Shown here in pieces: positions 42,701 through 51,268 of a DNA stretch of 64,000 nt; the first letter of the stretch is position 1, and every line of letters starts with the position of its first letter. Position numbers and translations under genes: made by a program. A model generated the notes under the pieces. The model was given only the letters and a program-made list of their open reading frames with translations. It made no database searches and was not told the origin of the DNA. Source of the stretch: Norana najaformis (taxonomy: Eukaryota; Annelida; Clitellata; Crassiclitellata; Hormogastridae); contig OZ029927.1 in assembly GCA_964023275.1 (NCBI GenBank), forward strand, positions 23,946,980 through 24,010,979, in the 5' to 3' direction.

Positions 42701-45700
42701 TCAAGTCAAGATCACATTCAAACATCATAAACCGCTGGTGAAGCAAGGTCGAATTCCATTGCATACATACATACATACATACATACATACATACATACAT
42801 ACATGCATACATACATACATAAATAAATAAATACATACATACATAAATACATACATACATAAATACATACATACATAAATACATACATACATAAATACAT
42901 ACATACATAAATACATACATTCATACATACAAACATACATACATATCCATACATACATACACATACATACATACACTAATCTAATCTAAAGACTTCTATA
43001 GCGCCGTAATCATAATGCCCAAGGCATCAGTCGATGGTCGTTTCAAGTCAAAATCACAATCCAAAATCATAATCCAGTGGAGAAGCCGGGTCGAATTCCT
43101 ATAGGTCAGAGAAACCAGGCTAAGGCGTGTAAGCAAGTTGAGAGAGATGAGTGTTTAGTTTAGACCGAATGGCATCGAAGAATCATCGAAGAATTAACAG
43201 AACGAACCACATTGGTTGGTGCGTTTTTGGAATCGTATGGCTAACAATCTATGCAACATAAGCTACGGTTTGCGTCCCTGTCGTGGCTTATTTCAGAGAT
43301 TTTAATCTCGGTTTAGCACGGTCCGTACACGGGAACCTTAAATGGTGTGGCGCCCATTCAAACGGGCAGCGGTGGTGACGGATCTCACCCGATTAATTCA
43401 TTGAAACAATGCGCAGGGTCGAGGACATACGGTCACTGTGGAAAAACGTGTACTTTTACATTTACGTTTACAAATATTAGGTTGTGCTTAGACACCTTTA
43501 TATCGGTTTTGTCCGACGTTATATACTCGTCAATTTCGTTCAATCGTTACTCGAATGGATTGTTACACTTCAAAGGAAAGGTCGACGTCAAATGCCCCGG
43601 CATTCACAAGATGTCGTTAAATACTGGATACTAATATGAGACGTGGAGCCCATTCAAATGGGCAGCAGTGGTGAATGATCTTACGCAATCAATTCATTGA
43701 AACAATTAGCAGGGTCAGGCCATAGGGTAACTGTGGGAAAACGTGTAAATTTACGGCGTAAACTACTTTTGTAATGTAAATGTAAACTACTTTTACATTT
43801 GCTTTTACAAATAGTAGATTGTGCTTAGACACCTTTATAACGGTTTCAAGCGACGCTATATATAGACGTCGATTTCCTTGAATTGGTATTCTCGATCTCA
43901 CAGTTAAGAAGTAAAGGTCGACGTCAACGGCCGTGGAAGCCATAAGACGTCTTTAAACACTGAATACTAATACAAAAGACGTGGAGCCTATTCAAAGGGG
44001 CAGAGGTGGTGAAGGATCTCACCCGATTAATTCATTGAAAAATGAGCAGAGTCGAGGCAGAAAAAACGTGTACTTTTACAATTACTTGATCCTTCTTTTC
44101 CGTAAGTATATCGCAATCCACAGGAGACCCCAGGTCGAATTCCTATAGGTCTTTCCATCGTGGTTTCATATTGTCATGTCAGAAGCGCCTCTGAGGAGGA
44201 GCGTTCATGTGAAGTGCGCTATACAATTTTCCGATTACGATTACGATACGCAAACTAAAAGTACCTGTAGCTTTCTCCAACCGGCGAACCCGAACAGTTA
44301 CCCTGGCGCCGAGGCTTCTCCTGAGCTGATCGCGGCATTCGTAGATCCCAGACTCCTGATCTCGGACGGATTTTCGGGACAGCAGCGAGACCTGTTGGTA
44401 TGTGTAGATGTCAAGCGAGGAGGTGATGCTGACCGGGTGGTTGTTCAATAGTTCACTTCCGTTGTGGTACCAACGAAGACTGGATTCGTAGGATCCGTTG
44501 CATTTCAGGGTAAATTTCCCGTTCGAGTCGACGGTTAGAATACGCTCCAGAGGATCGAAGGTTGAAGGTTCGAGGATTGATATATTCAACTTGTCTTCTA
44601 AAGTAGCAAATTGAGCCAAGTTTGAAACAGCATACTTGTAATTATAATTAGAAATTTGTGTAGCGCCGCTTAAAAGAACCCAACTAGGAGCTATAAACTC
44701 CCCCAGAACTGCGACAGTTATCTGACCCATACAAACTCATCGATGCTCCACCGTTTGCAATTCCTGCTTCGGCCTTTCACTCAAAACTCAAAACATTCCT
44801 CTTTCACAGATCGTATCATGGCACCCCTTCTTCCTCTTATCTCTCTCTCCTCTCCAACCCCAAACACCACCACCCCGTAGCTGCCACGCTCTCTCCGTCT
44901 GACTTTTAGATCTTGACCTGGAACTGAACCCTTTGCCTATCGATTTTGTTTTGACTGAGTGCCTGCGAATAAGCTGGTCCCCGCGGCGCGTCTTTCGTTG
45001 GGGGCTGCAGAAATCTCGGAATTACGATTACGATTACGAGCTGTCTAAAGTTCAGAAGTAAAGCCCCCGTGTCCCATGGGACTAAAGGGATGCGCTCACT
45101 CTCTGCTTTTCGTCCCTTGAGCCGGCAGTGGATAAATCCCAAGATCCTGAGCACAGAGCCGGTACATCGCAGGATTTGCCGTTCACTTCACATCTTATGC
45201 TGGTGTCAAATTCTACTGCTTTGTGATAGAAATAAGTATACGCAAACTAATTCCTAATGTTACTTAAAAGCTAAGTGCAGAGCACCAGCTCATTCACGAG
45301 CGCTGCGTCAAGTCAGAGGGCTTGTCCAGAGATGCCATGGCAAGAACGAAGTCCATTTGAGATAGAGAAGGGTCAGAGGAGCTGACAGTGTGGGTTGTGT
45401 TTAAGCTGAGATAAAACGGAAGGCGGAGCTAATACAAATTTCTTATTAATATTTCCACATTTATTAAGCGCCACAATAATGACTGAGTATCAATTGATGG
45501 CGCCGAGCAGTTGCGAGTAAAGGATTTGCTCAAGGTCCCTACACAATAACAGTCTCAGAGCGAGGCTCAAATCCCAACTCTGCGCGCTACAAGCCGAGCG
45601 CTCTAACCAGTCAGCTAGCCTACCCCAGATACAAAAAACTTACGTTTTTCGAGGGGTTCTGAGTCGTCGGCAGCAACAGTGATGGTAAGCTGATCTCTGT

Positions 45701-45961
45701 CGAAGTTTTCCTTCCTGTTTCGGCAAACGTAGAGCCCGCTGTCCGCGACTTGGGCGTCACTGATCGCCAGTTCGCTAGTAACAGCGCCATTTTGTTGGCT
45801 AGTTGTCAGGCGATGCCTGTCGTCTGTGTGGAGCGCTGTGTTGTTGTGGAACCACGTGACCTGGCTGCCATCTGACGACTGACAGGTGAGGTGGATTTGG
45901 TTTCCATGGTTCAGGCGCAGGTGGTTGCGCGAACCGGTTTCGGTGAAAATCGTTACTTCAC
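34824..45961 (-). CDS. Multidomain Ig plus sushi (CCP) protein gene, nine exons found, both ends missing
   Basis: On the minus strand, in order: Ig1 (45961-45644), Ig2 (44597-44265), Ig3 (41425-41117), Ig4 in two exons (40031-39837, 39267-39181), sushi1 (37744-37553), Ig5 in two exons (36826-36641, 36121-36041), sushi2 (35018-34824). Every exon is flanked by AG/GT and is phase 1-1, so they splice in frame to about 632 residues. No signal peptide exon, membrane segment or stop was found, so neither terminus is known. Ig-CCP chains are extracellular and serve adhesion or immune recognition; no specific orthologue was recognised. The sushi domains have six cysteines, as in selectins. Introns are rich in LINE tails, SINEs, minisatellites and microsatellites. 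Confidence 0.85.
35165..35560 (-). repeat. LINE 3' tail LT1, interrupted by the Ig exon copy and a (TATG)n run
   Basis: The tail is in two parts. 35165-35210 carries aatctcatctaaagatttct, atagcgccgttatcc and taatgcc. 35447-35560 carries gattgcttcaagtcaaaatc, gcaatccaaaatcataattc, gagaagccgggtcgaatt and ctacggtgggtaag. The caaggcatcag that normally joins them is replaced by the inverted Ig exon copy and a (tatg)n microsatellite. Confidence 0.8.
35211..35358 (+). pseudogene. Inverted partial copy of the Ig5 first exon and its donor-side intron
   Basis: Runs on the plus strand while the real exon (36641-36826) is on the minus strand. It reads NGSKQAVDNNSLTIKNI, closely matching NGSKYTVDNNSLTIKNI, then continues into intron sequence (tagctgctcattc, tttctcactaatttatt). 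The donor gt is gc here. The copy is embedded within an LT1 LINE tail. Confidence 0.85.
35630..35893 (-). repeat. tRNA-derived SINE, family SINE-B, copy 4
   Basis: Minus strand, near full-length, from the B box (complement of acggagtcgaacctgcaact) to the end block (complement of catatcccacaagtgagacg). Located in the intron between Ig5 and sushi2. Confidence 0.9.
35925..35992 (-). repeat. Additional tRNA-like head abutting SINE-B copy 4
   Basis: On the minus strand it reads gaagcatagtggtccactcg, then gtagcattcttggtctgaaa and attgcgggttcgagccgg: an A box and B box at tRNA spacing, distinct from the SINE-B head. The T-arm does not pair well, so it is a tRNA-derived pseudogene or SINE head, not a functional tRNA. 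Confidence 0.6.
36041..36121 (-). CDS. Exon: Ig domain 5, C-terminal half
   Basis: 81 nt, phase 1-1. Reads RSDAGIYDCSLYKGR and ends NKFNVT. DAGxYxC is the conserved F-strand motif with the second Ig cysteine. Acceptor gtattgtag, donor gtgagt. Joins the exon at 36641-36826. Confidence 0.9.
36300..36570 (+). repeat. LINE 3' tail, family LT3, copy 3
   Basis: Encodes HFSQLKHNPP then a stop. The LT3 UTR follows: ttctggcaaccagacttggt, tcttgacatggcatc, gaataagctggtaccctgag, agggtttagaaatttcgagt and gattacgattatga. It lies within the Ig5 intron, opposite to the gene. Confidence 0.85.
36641..36826 (-). CDS. Exon: Ig domain 5, N-terminal half
   Basis: 186 nt, phase 1-1. Reads TISNVLLRIGSNLTLQCGG, FLVSWTKHEHVIANGS and NNSLTIKNI, with the first Ig cysteine and the core Trp. 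Acceptor cgttgcag, donor gtagta. The domain is completed by 36041-36121. Confidence 0.9.
36850..37245. repeat. 45-bp minisatellite in the sushi1-Ig5 intron
   Basis: About nine units of gaacaaggttgctatagaat, caggttatgcaggccac, atgtttca, diverging by several bases. The 45-bp period is a multiple of three, so the plus strand reads a 15-residue repeat (QGCYRIRLCRPHVLE-like) in the same frame for several units. It lies antisense to the Ig-CCP gene. Confidence 0.92.
37553..37744 (-). CDS. Exon: sushi/CCP domain 1
   Basis: 192 nt, phase 1-1. Reads CPPLDPPTNGHLVHCPSL, GESCSFGCNHGYSISN, IVCDRQNG and AYWTRAIPECT. Six cysteines at selectin-type spacing. Acceptor cgtttcag, donor gtgagc. Confidence 0.92.
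37795..38570 (-). repeat. SINE-D array with three monomers
   Basis: Minus strand, head near 38520-38570. Three monomer cores with gggcagc near 37890, 38205 and 38490 (spacing 285-315 bp), separated by linkers carrying the aacgacatcttgtggc and ttaacggcc blocks. It occupies the intron between sushi1 and Ig4. Confidence 0.8.
38640..39125. repeat. (ATGT)n microsatellite cluster
   Basis: Begins with an (at)n run (38668-38682), then degenerate tatg/tgtatg units from about 38765 to 39122. Open frames reading MYVCMYV arise from it. Confidence 0.95.
39181..39267 (-). CDS. Exon: Ig domain 4, C-terminal half
   Basis: 87 nt, phase 1-1. Reads RSDAGIYKCTFRHLAHSK and ends VVFNVT. The acceptor is ctaattgcag and the donor a consensus gtaagt. 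Nearly the same motif order as the Ig5 second exon (RSDAGIYDC, FNVT). Confidence 0.9.
39552..39770. repeat. (GAT)n trinucleotide run
   Basis: Imperfect gat/gac units, with a perfect (gat)n at 39724-39763. It lies in the intron between the two Ig4 exons. The poly-Asp open frame on the plus strand is a by-product. Confidence 0.95.
39837..40031 (-). CDS. Exon: Ig domain 4, N-terminal half
   Basis: 195 nt, phase 1-1. Reads GTPPMFPTSVTMRIGSV, LQCSFQALGDYRQEWTKDD and SSLSIRFT. The acceptor is gtctag. The donor gttgga after ACAG was preferred to an upstream gtttac because only it restores the phase to the next exon. Confidence 0.85.
40095..40445. mobile_element. Possible non-autonomous DNA transposon with imperfect inverted ends
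   Basis: The left part cagggccgttttaaggtcgt and aggccctaggcac, and the right part gaccctaggcatagtgcc and tgtgcttaacgg, are partly inverted to each other. Starts of this cagggccg type are common in hAT elements. No clear target duplication was found. Confidence 0.35.
40600..40805 (-). repeat. LINE 3' tail, family LT2
   Basis: Reverse orientation: gaccagcttattcacaggcg, aaaatcgataagcaaaaggg, ggttccaggtcaagatccag, cggctacggtggatggtg and gaggaagaatcaggaaaaga. A related divergent tail lies immediately to the left (40455-40600). Confidence 0.85.
40845..41100. repeat. Tandem repeat of 92-95 bp, three units
   Basis: The block tttaagtttgttgtca recurs at 40848, 40943 and 41035. Each unit contains acaacaagcaacatg, tcgttgccaaagcg, cgaacaacaacacagctgtg and tactcaaacatatg. 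It sits directly downstream of the Ig3 donor. Confidence 0.93.
41117..41425 (-). CDS. Exon: Ig domain 3
   Basis: 309 nt, phase 1-1, a complete Ig domain. Reads PIEIIEPSSKSERVRVG, FEIKCKASNSTQIVWYFNG, LQLENVSTRDSGRYSCRN and DSVTITVDNGD. Both Ig cysteines, the core Trp and DSGxYxC are present. Acceptor ccattcag, donor gttttg. Confidence 0.93.
41495..42295. repeat. Cluster of LT1 LINE tails and (CATA)n/(ATGT)n runs forming a long palindrome
   Basis: Order: minus-oriented LT1 end (41495-41560), (cata)n (41562-41690), minus-oriented LT1 tail (41693-41825), short spacer, plus-oriented LT1 tail (41855-41980), (atgt)n (41984-42212), plus-oriented LT1 end (42215-42295). The two inner tails are inverted to each other, as are the outer microsatellites. 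Confidence 0.85.
42296..42634. other. Intron stretch, nothing recognised
   Basis: Between the LT1 clusters. Open frames exist on both strands but show no domain, cysteine pattern or splice context like the Ig or sushi exons. Confidence 0.4.
42635..43185 (-). repeat. Two LT1 LINE tails in tandem separated by (CATA)n
   Basis: 42640-42755 and 42978-43185 are LT1 tails in the same (minus) orientation: gacttctatagcgccg, gcccaaggcatcagtcgatg and gaagccgggtcgaattcc. Between them is a (cata)n run (42757-42975). The first tail stops at gaattcc, exactly where the microsatellite begins. Confidence 0.88.
43255..44095 (+). repeat. SINE-D array with three monomers
   Basis: The leader (cgtggcttatttcagagatt, ttaatctcggtttagcacgg) is followed by three monomer cores with cccattcaa-like starts near 43353, 43646 and 43985 (spacing 293 and 339 bp). 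Linkers carry gcttagacacctttat, cgctatata and cacaagatgtcgttaa. Confidence 0.85.
44265..44597 (-). CDS. Exon: Ig domain 2
   Basis: 333 nt, phase 1-1. Reads KLNISILEPSTFDP, KFTLKCNGSYESSLRWYHNG, RDQESGIYECRDQLRR and ARVTVRVRRLEKA. Complete Ig domain with both cysteines and Trp. Acceptor ctactttag, donor gtactt. Confidence 0.93.
44745..45040 (+). repeat. LINE 3' tail, family LT2
   Basis: Contains cctttcactcaaaactcaaa (end of an L2-like ORF2), ctcctctccaaccccaaaca, gatcttgacctggaactgaa, gaataagctggtccccgcgg and gaaatctcggaattacga, ending in an attacg repeat. Lies in the Ig1-Ig2 intron. Confidence 0.85.
45058..45255 (-). repeat. tRNA-derived SINE, family SINE-B, copy 5 (5' truncated)
   Basis: Minus strand. 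It carries complements of ttgagccggcagtggataaa, atcccaagatcctgagc, acatcgcaggatttgccg and gtgtcaaattctac, but not the tRNA-like head. Confidence 0.8.
45256..45425 (-). repeat. LINE 3' tail, family LT3, copy 4
   Basis: Reverse orientation: aaagctaagtgcagagcacc, agctcattcacgagcgctgc, gtcaagtcagagggcttgtc and gatgccatggcaagaacgaa. It abuts SINE-B copy 5. Confidence 0.8.
45448..45630 (-). repeat. tRNA-derived SINE, family SINE-A, copy 4
   Basis: Minus strand, near full-length: tail complement catttattaagcgccac, then gatggcgccgagcagttgcg, tttgctcaaggtccctacac and the head complement ctacaagccgagcgctctaa plus cagtcagctagcc. It ends 13 bp before the Ig1 donor. Confidence 0.88.
45644..45961 (-). CDS. 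Exon: Ig domain 1 (most 5' exon found)
   Basis: 318 nt, phase 1-1. Reads EVTIFTETGSRNHLRLN, IHLTCQSSDGSQVTWFHNN, ISDAQVADSGLYVCRN and QLTITVAADDSEPLEK. Complete Ig domain with both cysteines and Trp. Acceptor cctgctcag, donor gtaagt. The phase-1 start means at least one more coding exon, probably with the signal peptide, lies upstream; it was not found. Confidence 0.93.
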
Positions 45962-46029
45962 CTGAGCAGGATTTTGAGAAAACAAAAGGCTGTTGGTTGC
46001 TGATCTCGCTGACGATGCACGCAGCCACA

Positions 46030-46480
46030 CATCAAGCACTCTTCCGACACAGACAGACAGACACACACACACACAGACACAGACACACATACACAGACAC
46101 ACACACAGACAGGTACACAGTCAAACAGTTCTTGTTCGATGCATAAGATAACCAGTTTCAGCGCTTCTATGAGATTCAGAAAAGGCGCAATGTAACTAGA
46201 CAGTCATGTCTTTAGCCATTCTGGCACATTAGTAACTGCCGTTTCTAGATATTATATCAAGTGTCGACCTTGCCACACTAATGCTGCGTGCATATATATA
46301 ATTATACGCAGCATTAGTGTATTTATATACACACGCCTGCATATTTACATACTCTTCTCTCACTCGGGTTCTCTCTCTGTCTCTCTCTGTTTCTGTCTGT
46401 GTCTCTGTTTCTGTCTGTGTCTCTGTTTCTGTCTGTCTCTCTGTCTGTCTTCCTGTATACCTCTCTCGCCTCACGCATAG
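46030..46480. repeat. (ACAC/AGAC)n and (TCTG)n microsatellites
   Basis: Two runs: acagacac units at 46042-46120 and tctgtctc units at 46370-46455. Between them an inverted pair tatatataattatac and gcattagtg-like arms (46281-46319) forms a short palindrome. Confidence 0.9.
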
Positions 46481-46732
46481 CGACGCATTTAGTTAATGAA
46501 CCGGTGATCTGCGATTGGAAAATGATTTAGTTTTACAGCTAAATGTCAGTATTTCGCCAGACAGAATGGATTTTAGGTCGAAGAAAACGGACGCCGGGCA
46601 ACATCCGCACATTCCGTCTGCAAACGGCGGCCGGTGTGAGGATAAGTCAGGTCGGGGCGAAAACAGTTCCGAGAGTATATTGAGATTGGTTCAGAAGGGG
46701 AAAGGATGAAAATCAGGATAGTCATGGTGGGT

Positions 46733-46897
46733 GAGCCGAGGATTGGCTGCACCACGGATAATTTTGTGCCATCTGCTTCTGTCCCTCGTCTCCTATAATA
46801 ACTGGTCTAACGATAATTCAGTCCACGATTTAATGTTATCGATCCATGTCTCCTTGGGTCTTCCCCGAGCTCGGGATCCAGGAATTCTGCCTTGGAT
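46733..46897 (-). repeat. LINE C-terminal tail, family LT5, copy 1
   Basis: Minus strand. It encodes the same tail as 47930-48110: GRPKETWIDNIKSWTELSL and DQLL, then a gcagccaatcctcgg block. This RGRPK-W-(16-20)-RDR-W layout is the usual C-terminus of some RTE/CR1-like ORF2s. A shorter fragment of the same tail lies at 46979-47015. Confidence 0.75.
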
Positions 46898-46980
46898 AAT
46901 CTCTGTCTGTCTCTGTCTGTCTCTGTCTGTCTGTCTCTGTATGTCTCTCTCTGTCTGTCTCTCTCTGTGTCTCTGTCTCG
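46898..46980. repeat. (TCTG)n microsatellite
   Basis: Run of ctgtctctgtctgt units joining the LT5 tail to a second short LT5 fragment beginning atgttatcgatccatgtct. Confidence 0.9.
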
Positions 46981-47409
46981 ATGTTATCGATCCATGTCTT
47001 TTTGGGTCAGACTTTGTTAGCAACCATGAATTATCCAGTGTGTACGCCCGAAGCGTTCTCGGGACGGGCATGGAACGCACCACGATTGTATGTTTTGTCT
47101 GCTCCTATCAACTCTTCCCTCCCCTGAGCAACCCATACATTAGTTTCACTCCCGTTAGCGACATATGCCATCCTGATTCCGTAGACTTGGATTCAGAAGC
47201 TGGTGATGGGTGAATATGTAAGATGCTATTAAAGGAGGAAAATTTACAGTTGTTCTTCCGATGTCGTCTGCTACTGCTGCTATTTTTACTCATTGTCGGC
47301 TTTTTCTGGAGGACACTTGCACACGGAAAAAAGTTCCTTCAGTGCTAAGGTCAAAGGTCATCGTTTCATCGGCACGAAAACCAGGAAGGAAAATCAACAG
47401 TGACTATTA

Positions 47410-47600
47410 ACCATCGTCATGATCATTGTTACCATCATCATCATACTCATCACCATTACCGTCGTCATCATTGTCATTTTACATGATCATCGTCTTCATC
47501 ACCATCACCATCATCATAAACAATTCCATCATCATCAATAACAACAACAACAACATCATCATCATCATCATAATCAACAACAACAACATCAGAGGCGCTC
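47410..47600. repeat. (CAT)n/(CAA)n trinucleotide cluster
   Basis: Degenerate atc and aac units (for example catcatcatcatcataa and acaacaacaacaaca). Confidence 0.9.
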
Positions 47601-47654
47601 CCAGCCCAGTACCTGCGAGAGAGAACCGTATTTACGTTTTGACAGAAGATACAC

Positions 47655-47925
47655 TCCTAGAGAGAGAGAGAGCGAGAGAGAGAGACAGACATACAGAAAC
47701 AGACAGAGACAGACAGAGACAAAGAGAGAGAGCGAGAGAGAGACAGACAGACAGAGACAGAGAGACGGAGACAGACACAAAGAGAGATAGCGAGAGAGAC
47801 AGACAGACAGAGACAGAGAGACAGAGACATACACAAAGAGAGAGAGAGAGAGAGCGAGAGACAGACAGACAGACAGAGACAGACAGAGACAGAGAGAGAC
47901 ACAAAGAGAGAGAGAGAGATCATCC
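47655..47925. repeat. (GA)n/(CAGA)n purine-rich microsatellite
   Basis: Long run of gagagaga and cagacaga units immediately upstream of LT5 copy 2. The mirror-image run beside LT5 copy 1 is (tctg)n, its complement. Confidence 0.95.
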
Positions 47926-47929
47926 AAGT

Positions 47930-48110
47930 CGCAATTCCTGGATCCCGACCTCGACTCGCGGAAGACCCAAGACGACATGGATCAATAACTTCAAGTCGTG
48001 GACTGAATTATTGTTCGACCAGTTATTACAGGAGACAAGGGACAGAAGCAGATGGCATAACATTGTCCGTGGTGCAGCCAATCCTCGGCTCGAGGACGGC
48101 TGAAGACAAG
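47930..48110 (+). repeat. LINE C-terminal tail, family LT5, copy 2
   Basis: Encodes RNSWIPTSTRGRPKTTW, INNFKSWTELLFDQLL, RDRSRWHNIVRGAANPRLED, then a stop, followed by an aagac repeat (48105-48122). Inverted relative to copy 1 about 1.1 kb away. Confidence 0.8.
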
Positions 48111-48182
48111 ACAAGACAAGAAGACACACGTACCGTCCGTGGCCAGAAAGACATGCAGATCCAGGTGAGGGTTAATCAAGAT

Positions 48183-48372
48183 ATGGGGCACGGTAGTCGA
48201 ACTGATACAGGGCTCGGCTTGTAACGCGGAAAGTACGGGTTCGAGCCTCCTTCCTTGAGACGGTTAATGTGTAGGAACCTTGAGCAAGTCCTTCACTCAC
48301 AGTTGCTCAGCGCCATCAACTGATGCTTAGTCATTAGAAAGTGGCGCTTAATAAATGCAGAAATAGTAAAAG
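48183..48372 (+). repeat. tRNA-derived SINE, family SINE-A, copy 5
   Basis: ggggcacggtagtcgaactg, ggctcggcttgtaacgcgga, acgggttcgagcctccttcc (strong B box), ccttgagcaagtccttcact, gttgctcagcgccatcaact, gcgcttaataaatgcag. One of the best-preserved heads of the family. Confidence 0.9.
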
Positions 48373-48716
48373 GTAGATGAACGGACCATTAAAAATGCAC
48401 GGCGCTGCATTACAGAAGTGCTCGCAAAAGGAACATCAAGTTCACATCGGGTATCATTGGGTGCGTTTTTGCAGCCAAGCACCGTAGCAGTCGAAGAGCG
48501 CAGAGCTCAGTGTTGACAGCGTGATGCAGAAAATCATCAATACACAATTTGTGTTTCCTCCTCAGCAGCCCAGCATTGGTCTGTCTTCTTCTCATCACAC
48601 CTCTCGTTGCCATCTCCACCGCTTTTACCATGGCCAGAGATTGTCCGTGTTCCCGGCTTACGTTTAACAGGTGCACTTCCCGTAGACGCCCACGTTAAGT
48701 AACGCGATAAGATTAG

Positions 48717-48990
48717 ATAAGGCACCATCTGCCAGTGTGCTCTTAGAAGTCGTATGTGGTAATATCAGACACTAGTGTTCCCACAACTGTCGTAGACATT
48801 AGTTGTCTGGTAATGAACCACATTCACTGTGGCATAAAATCAGACACTTGTTTGGCATGCGTATTATATGGAACCACACATAGTGTCTGGCTACAGATGG
48901 CACTTTTCGGACTCATTCGGACGCATGACAGTCCTGCTGTTGGTGGTAGGGATCTTGTAGATAACCAGACATTTATATCTTGTCATCTAT
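48717..48990. other. Stretch with internal direct repeats, nature unknown
   Basis: Repeats of atcagacactagtg, aatcagacacttgt and the motif gtgtctgg are spread through 48760-48930. The outer parts ccatctgccag and tggctacagatgg are roughly inverted. No firm transposon assignment. Confidence 0.3.
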
Positions 48991-48992
48991 GA

Positions 48993-49080
48993 AGAAAAGA
49001 AGAAAAGAAAGAAGAAGAGGAAGAAGAGGATGAAGAGGAAGAAGAGGAGGAAGAGGAGGAGGAGGAGGAAGAAGAAGCCA
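48993..49080. repeat. (GAA)n/(GAG)n purine tract
   Basis: About 85 bases of almost pure purine on the plus strand (gaagaagaggaagaggagga and similar). Confidence 0.95.
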
Positions 49081-49204
49081 GCCCTCAAAGGCATCAATGA
49101 ATATGAGGTGTTAGCCTCATTCTTCTTTGTCTTGGCACATTAGAGCGGGTAGGCAGACCTCCTCATGGCCGCATGATCTTCCCATTGACAGTGTGCGTCT
49201 AATG

Positions 49205-49345
49205 TACTCATTTCTGCTGAGTTCGCTTGGGGCACAAATAGGCCCGAAATCTCGAAACAAATTTCTGCTCTGGCTCGGATTTGAACTCCAACCTTACGAT
49301 TTTCTGTCCAAAACATTAATCACTAGACTATCACGCACCCCATGT
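49205..49345 (-). repeat. tRNA-derived SINE, family SINE-E, copy 1
   Basis: On the minus strand: ggggtgcgtgatagtctagt (A box region), gttggagttcaaatccgagc (B box), then cagaaatttgtttcgagatt. A second copy lies at 55950-56075. Confidence 0.75.
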
Positions 49346-49804
49346 TAAAATCGTGGGTAGCTCGTGATAAAAATATTGTTGCAAGGGCACGTGTGGAAGG
49401 CAGGTTGGGTTAGGTCAGAAGGTGACACGTGCCCATGCAACATTCGGTTAGGAACACGTGCGCATGCACTTGTGTTGAAAGGAGTGTTTGAGGGAGTGTT
49501 TAAAGGAGTGGTTGTCTCGTAGGGAGAGAAGAATGTATAAAAGAGTGAGTGGAAAGTTCTTGGGAGAGATTGCTGTGAGAAAAGGTTATGGGTCAGATAT
49601 TGCCGTGTTGAAGGAAGTTCGTCGAGTTGAAATTGTTGTTGCCGTTTTGGATTCGAGAATACAGAGTTTTAAACCAACGAACGTTGTATGCTGGTTCGGC
49701 CTATAAGTCTAGGAGCCTAATCGCTTTCCAGCATGCAACAATATGTTCAACTGTTTGTGGAATCACTTATAATAACAATTCGCGCTGTCCTGATGAGTTA
49801 GTTA

Positions 49805-50010
49805 CATGCGTACTTCATGGCGCCTCTGTGGGTCGCGGTCGTGACTTGTTTAAGATATTTGAATCTCGGGCTAGCACGGTCCGCACACGGGGACCTTTAA
49901 TGGAGTGGCTCCCATTCAAACGGGCAACGATGGTGAAGGATCTCACCCGATTAATTCATTAAAAATTAAGAGGGTCGAGACCATACGAAAAGGATCCTTT
50001 AGAAAAACGT
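49805..50010 (+). repeat. SINE-D, single monomer
   Basis: Truncated leader (gtcgtgacttgtttaagata, tttgaatctcgggctagcac), then ggtgaaggatctcacccgat and the tail aaaaacgt. The linker and second monomer are missing. Confidence 0.75.
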
Positions 50011-50985
50011 GCTAGTATCGTCAAAAGATGTAGCATATGCTCGTGATCCCCTCTTGGCCACATTACACGTAGTGTCCAATACTCTCGGAGATATCTTTCA
50101 AGGGTACAACAAGATGCCCAGATGTATCCTCCGGGAAAACACGCGGAAACCCCCCCGGAATCAGGCGATAGCCCAACACCTATTACACTCTGCTAATGTC
50201 TTCTGGTAATGGCTCCACGAGCCGCACCTGTTGCAATCGACATGAAAATATACGATAGAGGTGCCTTAGATGCGACCTATCATCGCGCCATTTGTATAAA
50301 TTATCTTAAAAGCCTTGCGAAAAAGCCCAGGCTTTGATGATTCGCTCTCGTACGTCAACACCACACAAGGAAAATTCAAGTTTAGGATCCGAAGCGCAAC
50401 GTGAAACTATTCGCTCGAGTCGTAAAGTAGACTCTTTGTTTTTGGAACTCTACCCTGCGACGTCAAACTTCATAGTAACTGCTCGCGATTTGAAATTTAA
50501 ACTTGGACGCCAAGCGTAGCAATTTTTGCGTAACTTAAGCTTACTACTAGTTTATAGGTCAACAATTAGATTGGTAATACGGATCCTGGGAATTGTCAAG
50601 CTCCGATGTTTTTCGGGAAAAAACAGACATTGATGAATTTTGCAGACATCGGCGGCAGGTTGCATTTTTATGTAAGTGGAGGTTGGCTATCGGTTAATGA
50701 TAAAGATTATCATTTGCCTCCGGGAAATCGGTCCAAAGGACTTGGGAAATGAAGGCCGGCTGGATAAATTCCTGTCAGCCTGGCACTGCCGCTACGAATC
50801 GACTACACTTAAACTCCCACACAAGACCGGAAAACCGACATAAACAAAACGCGATACACTCGGCTCAAGAGCAACATAAAGATGTCGACCAGTCATAGTA
50901 AGACAGCTAATTAGAGCGAAGGTACTTGAAGAAGTGGACGGAGAACATATATAATACACACGAAATCACCATCAATTCGCCTCTT
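50011..50985. other. Intergenic stretch, nothing recognised
   Basis: No domain-bearing frame, SINE box or inverted terminal repeat seen. Open frames are short and lack family resemblance. Confidence 0.4.
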
Positions 50986-50987
50986 GC

Positions 50988-51268
50988 AAACTCCGCGCAG
51001 GTCTTCCACTCAAAACTTAAAACACTCCTCTTCCGCAGATCCTATCCTGATTCCTCCTCTTCCCCTTATCTATCCTACAGTTCCAATGCCAAACACCACC
51101 CACCGTAGACCGTCTGTCTGCGTGACTCTTGGATCTTGACCTGGAACCGAACCATTCTTGTCTCTCGATTTTGTATCCACTGAGCGCCTGTGAATAAGCT
51201 GGTTCCCGCGACTTAGCTTTCGCTGGGCGCTGCAGAAATCTCGAGTTTACGATTACGATTACGATAAA
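50988..51268 (+). repeat. LINE 3' tail, family LT2
   Basis: Encodes VFHSKLKTLLFRRSYPDSSS. The LT2 UTR follows (gatcttgacctggaaccgaa, gaataagctggttcccgcga, gctgcagaaatctcgagttt) and an (attacg)n tail. This is the best preserved LT2 copy in the window. Confidence 0.88.

Noticed and set aside
44598-44730. N-terminal extension of the Ig2 open frame as a coding start
   Set aside because: The acceptor ctactttag at 44598 in the right phase shows the upstream part is intron; the ATG there is chance.
47589-47978. Serine/leucine-rich minus-strand frame of 129 codons
   Set aside because: Reverse reading of (GAGA)n/(CAGA)n.
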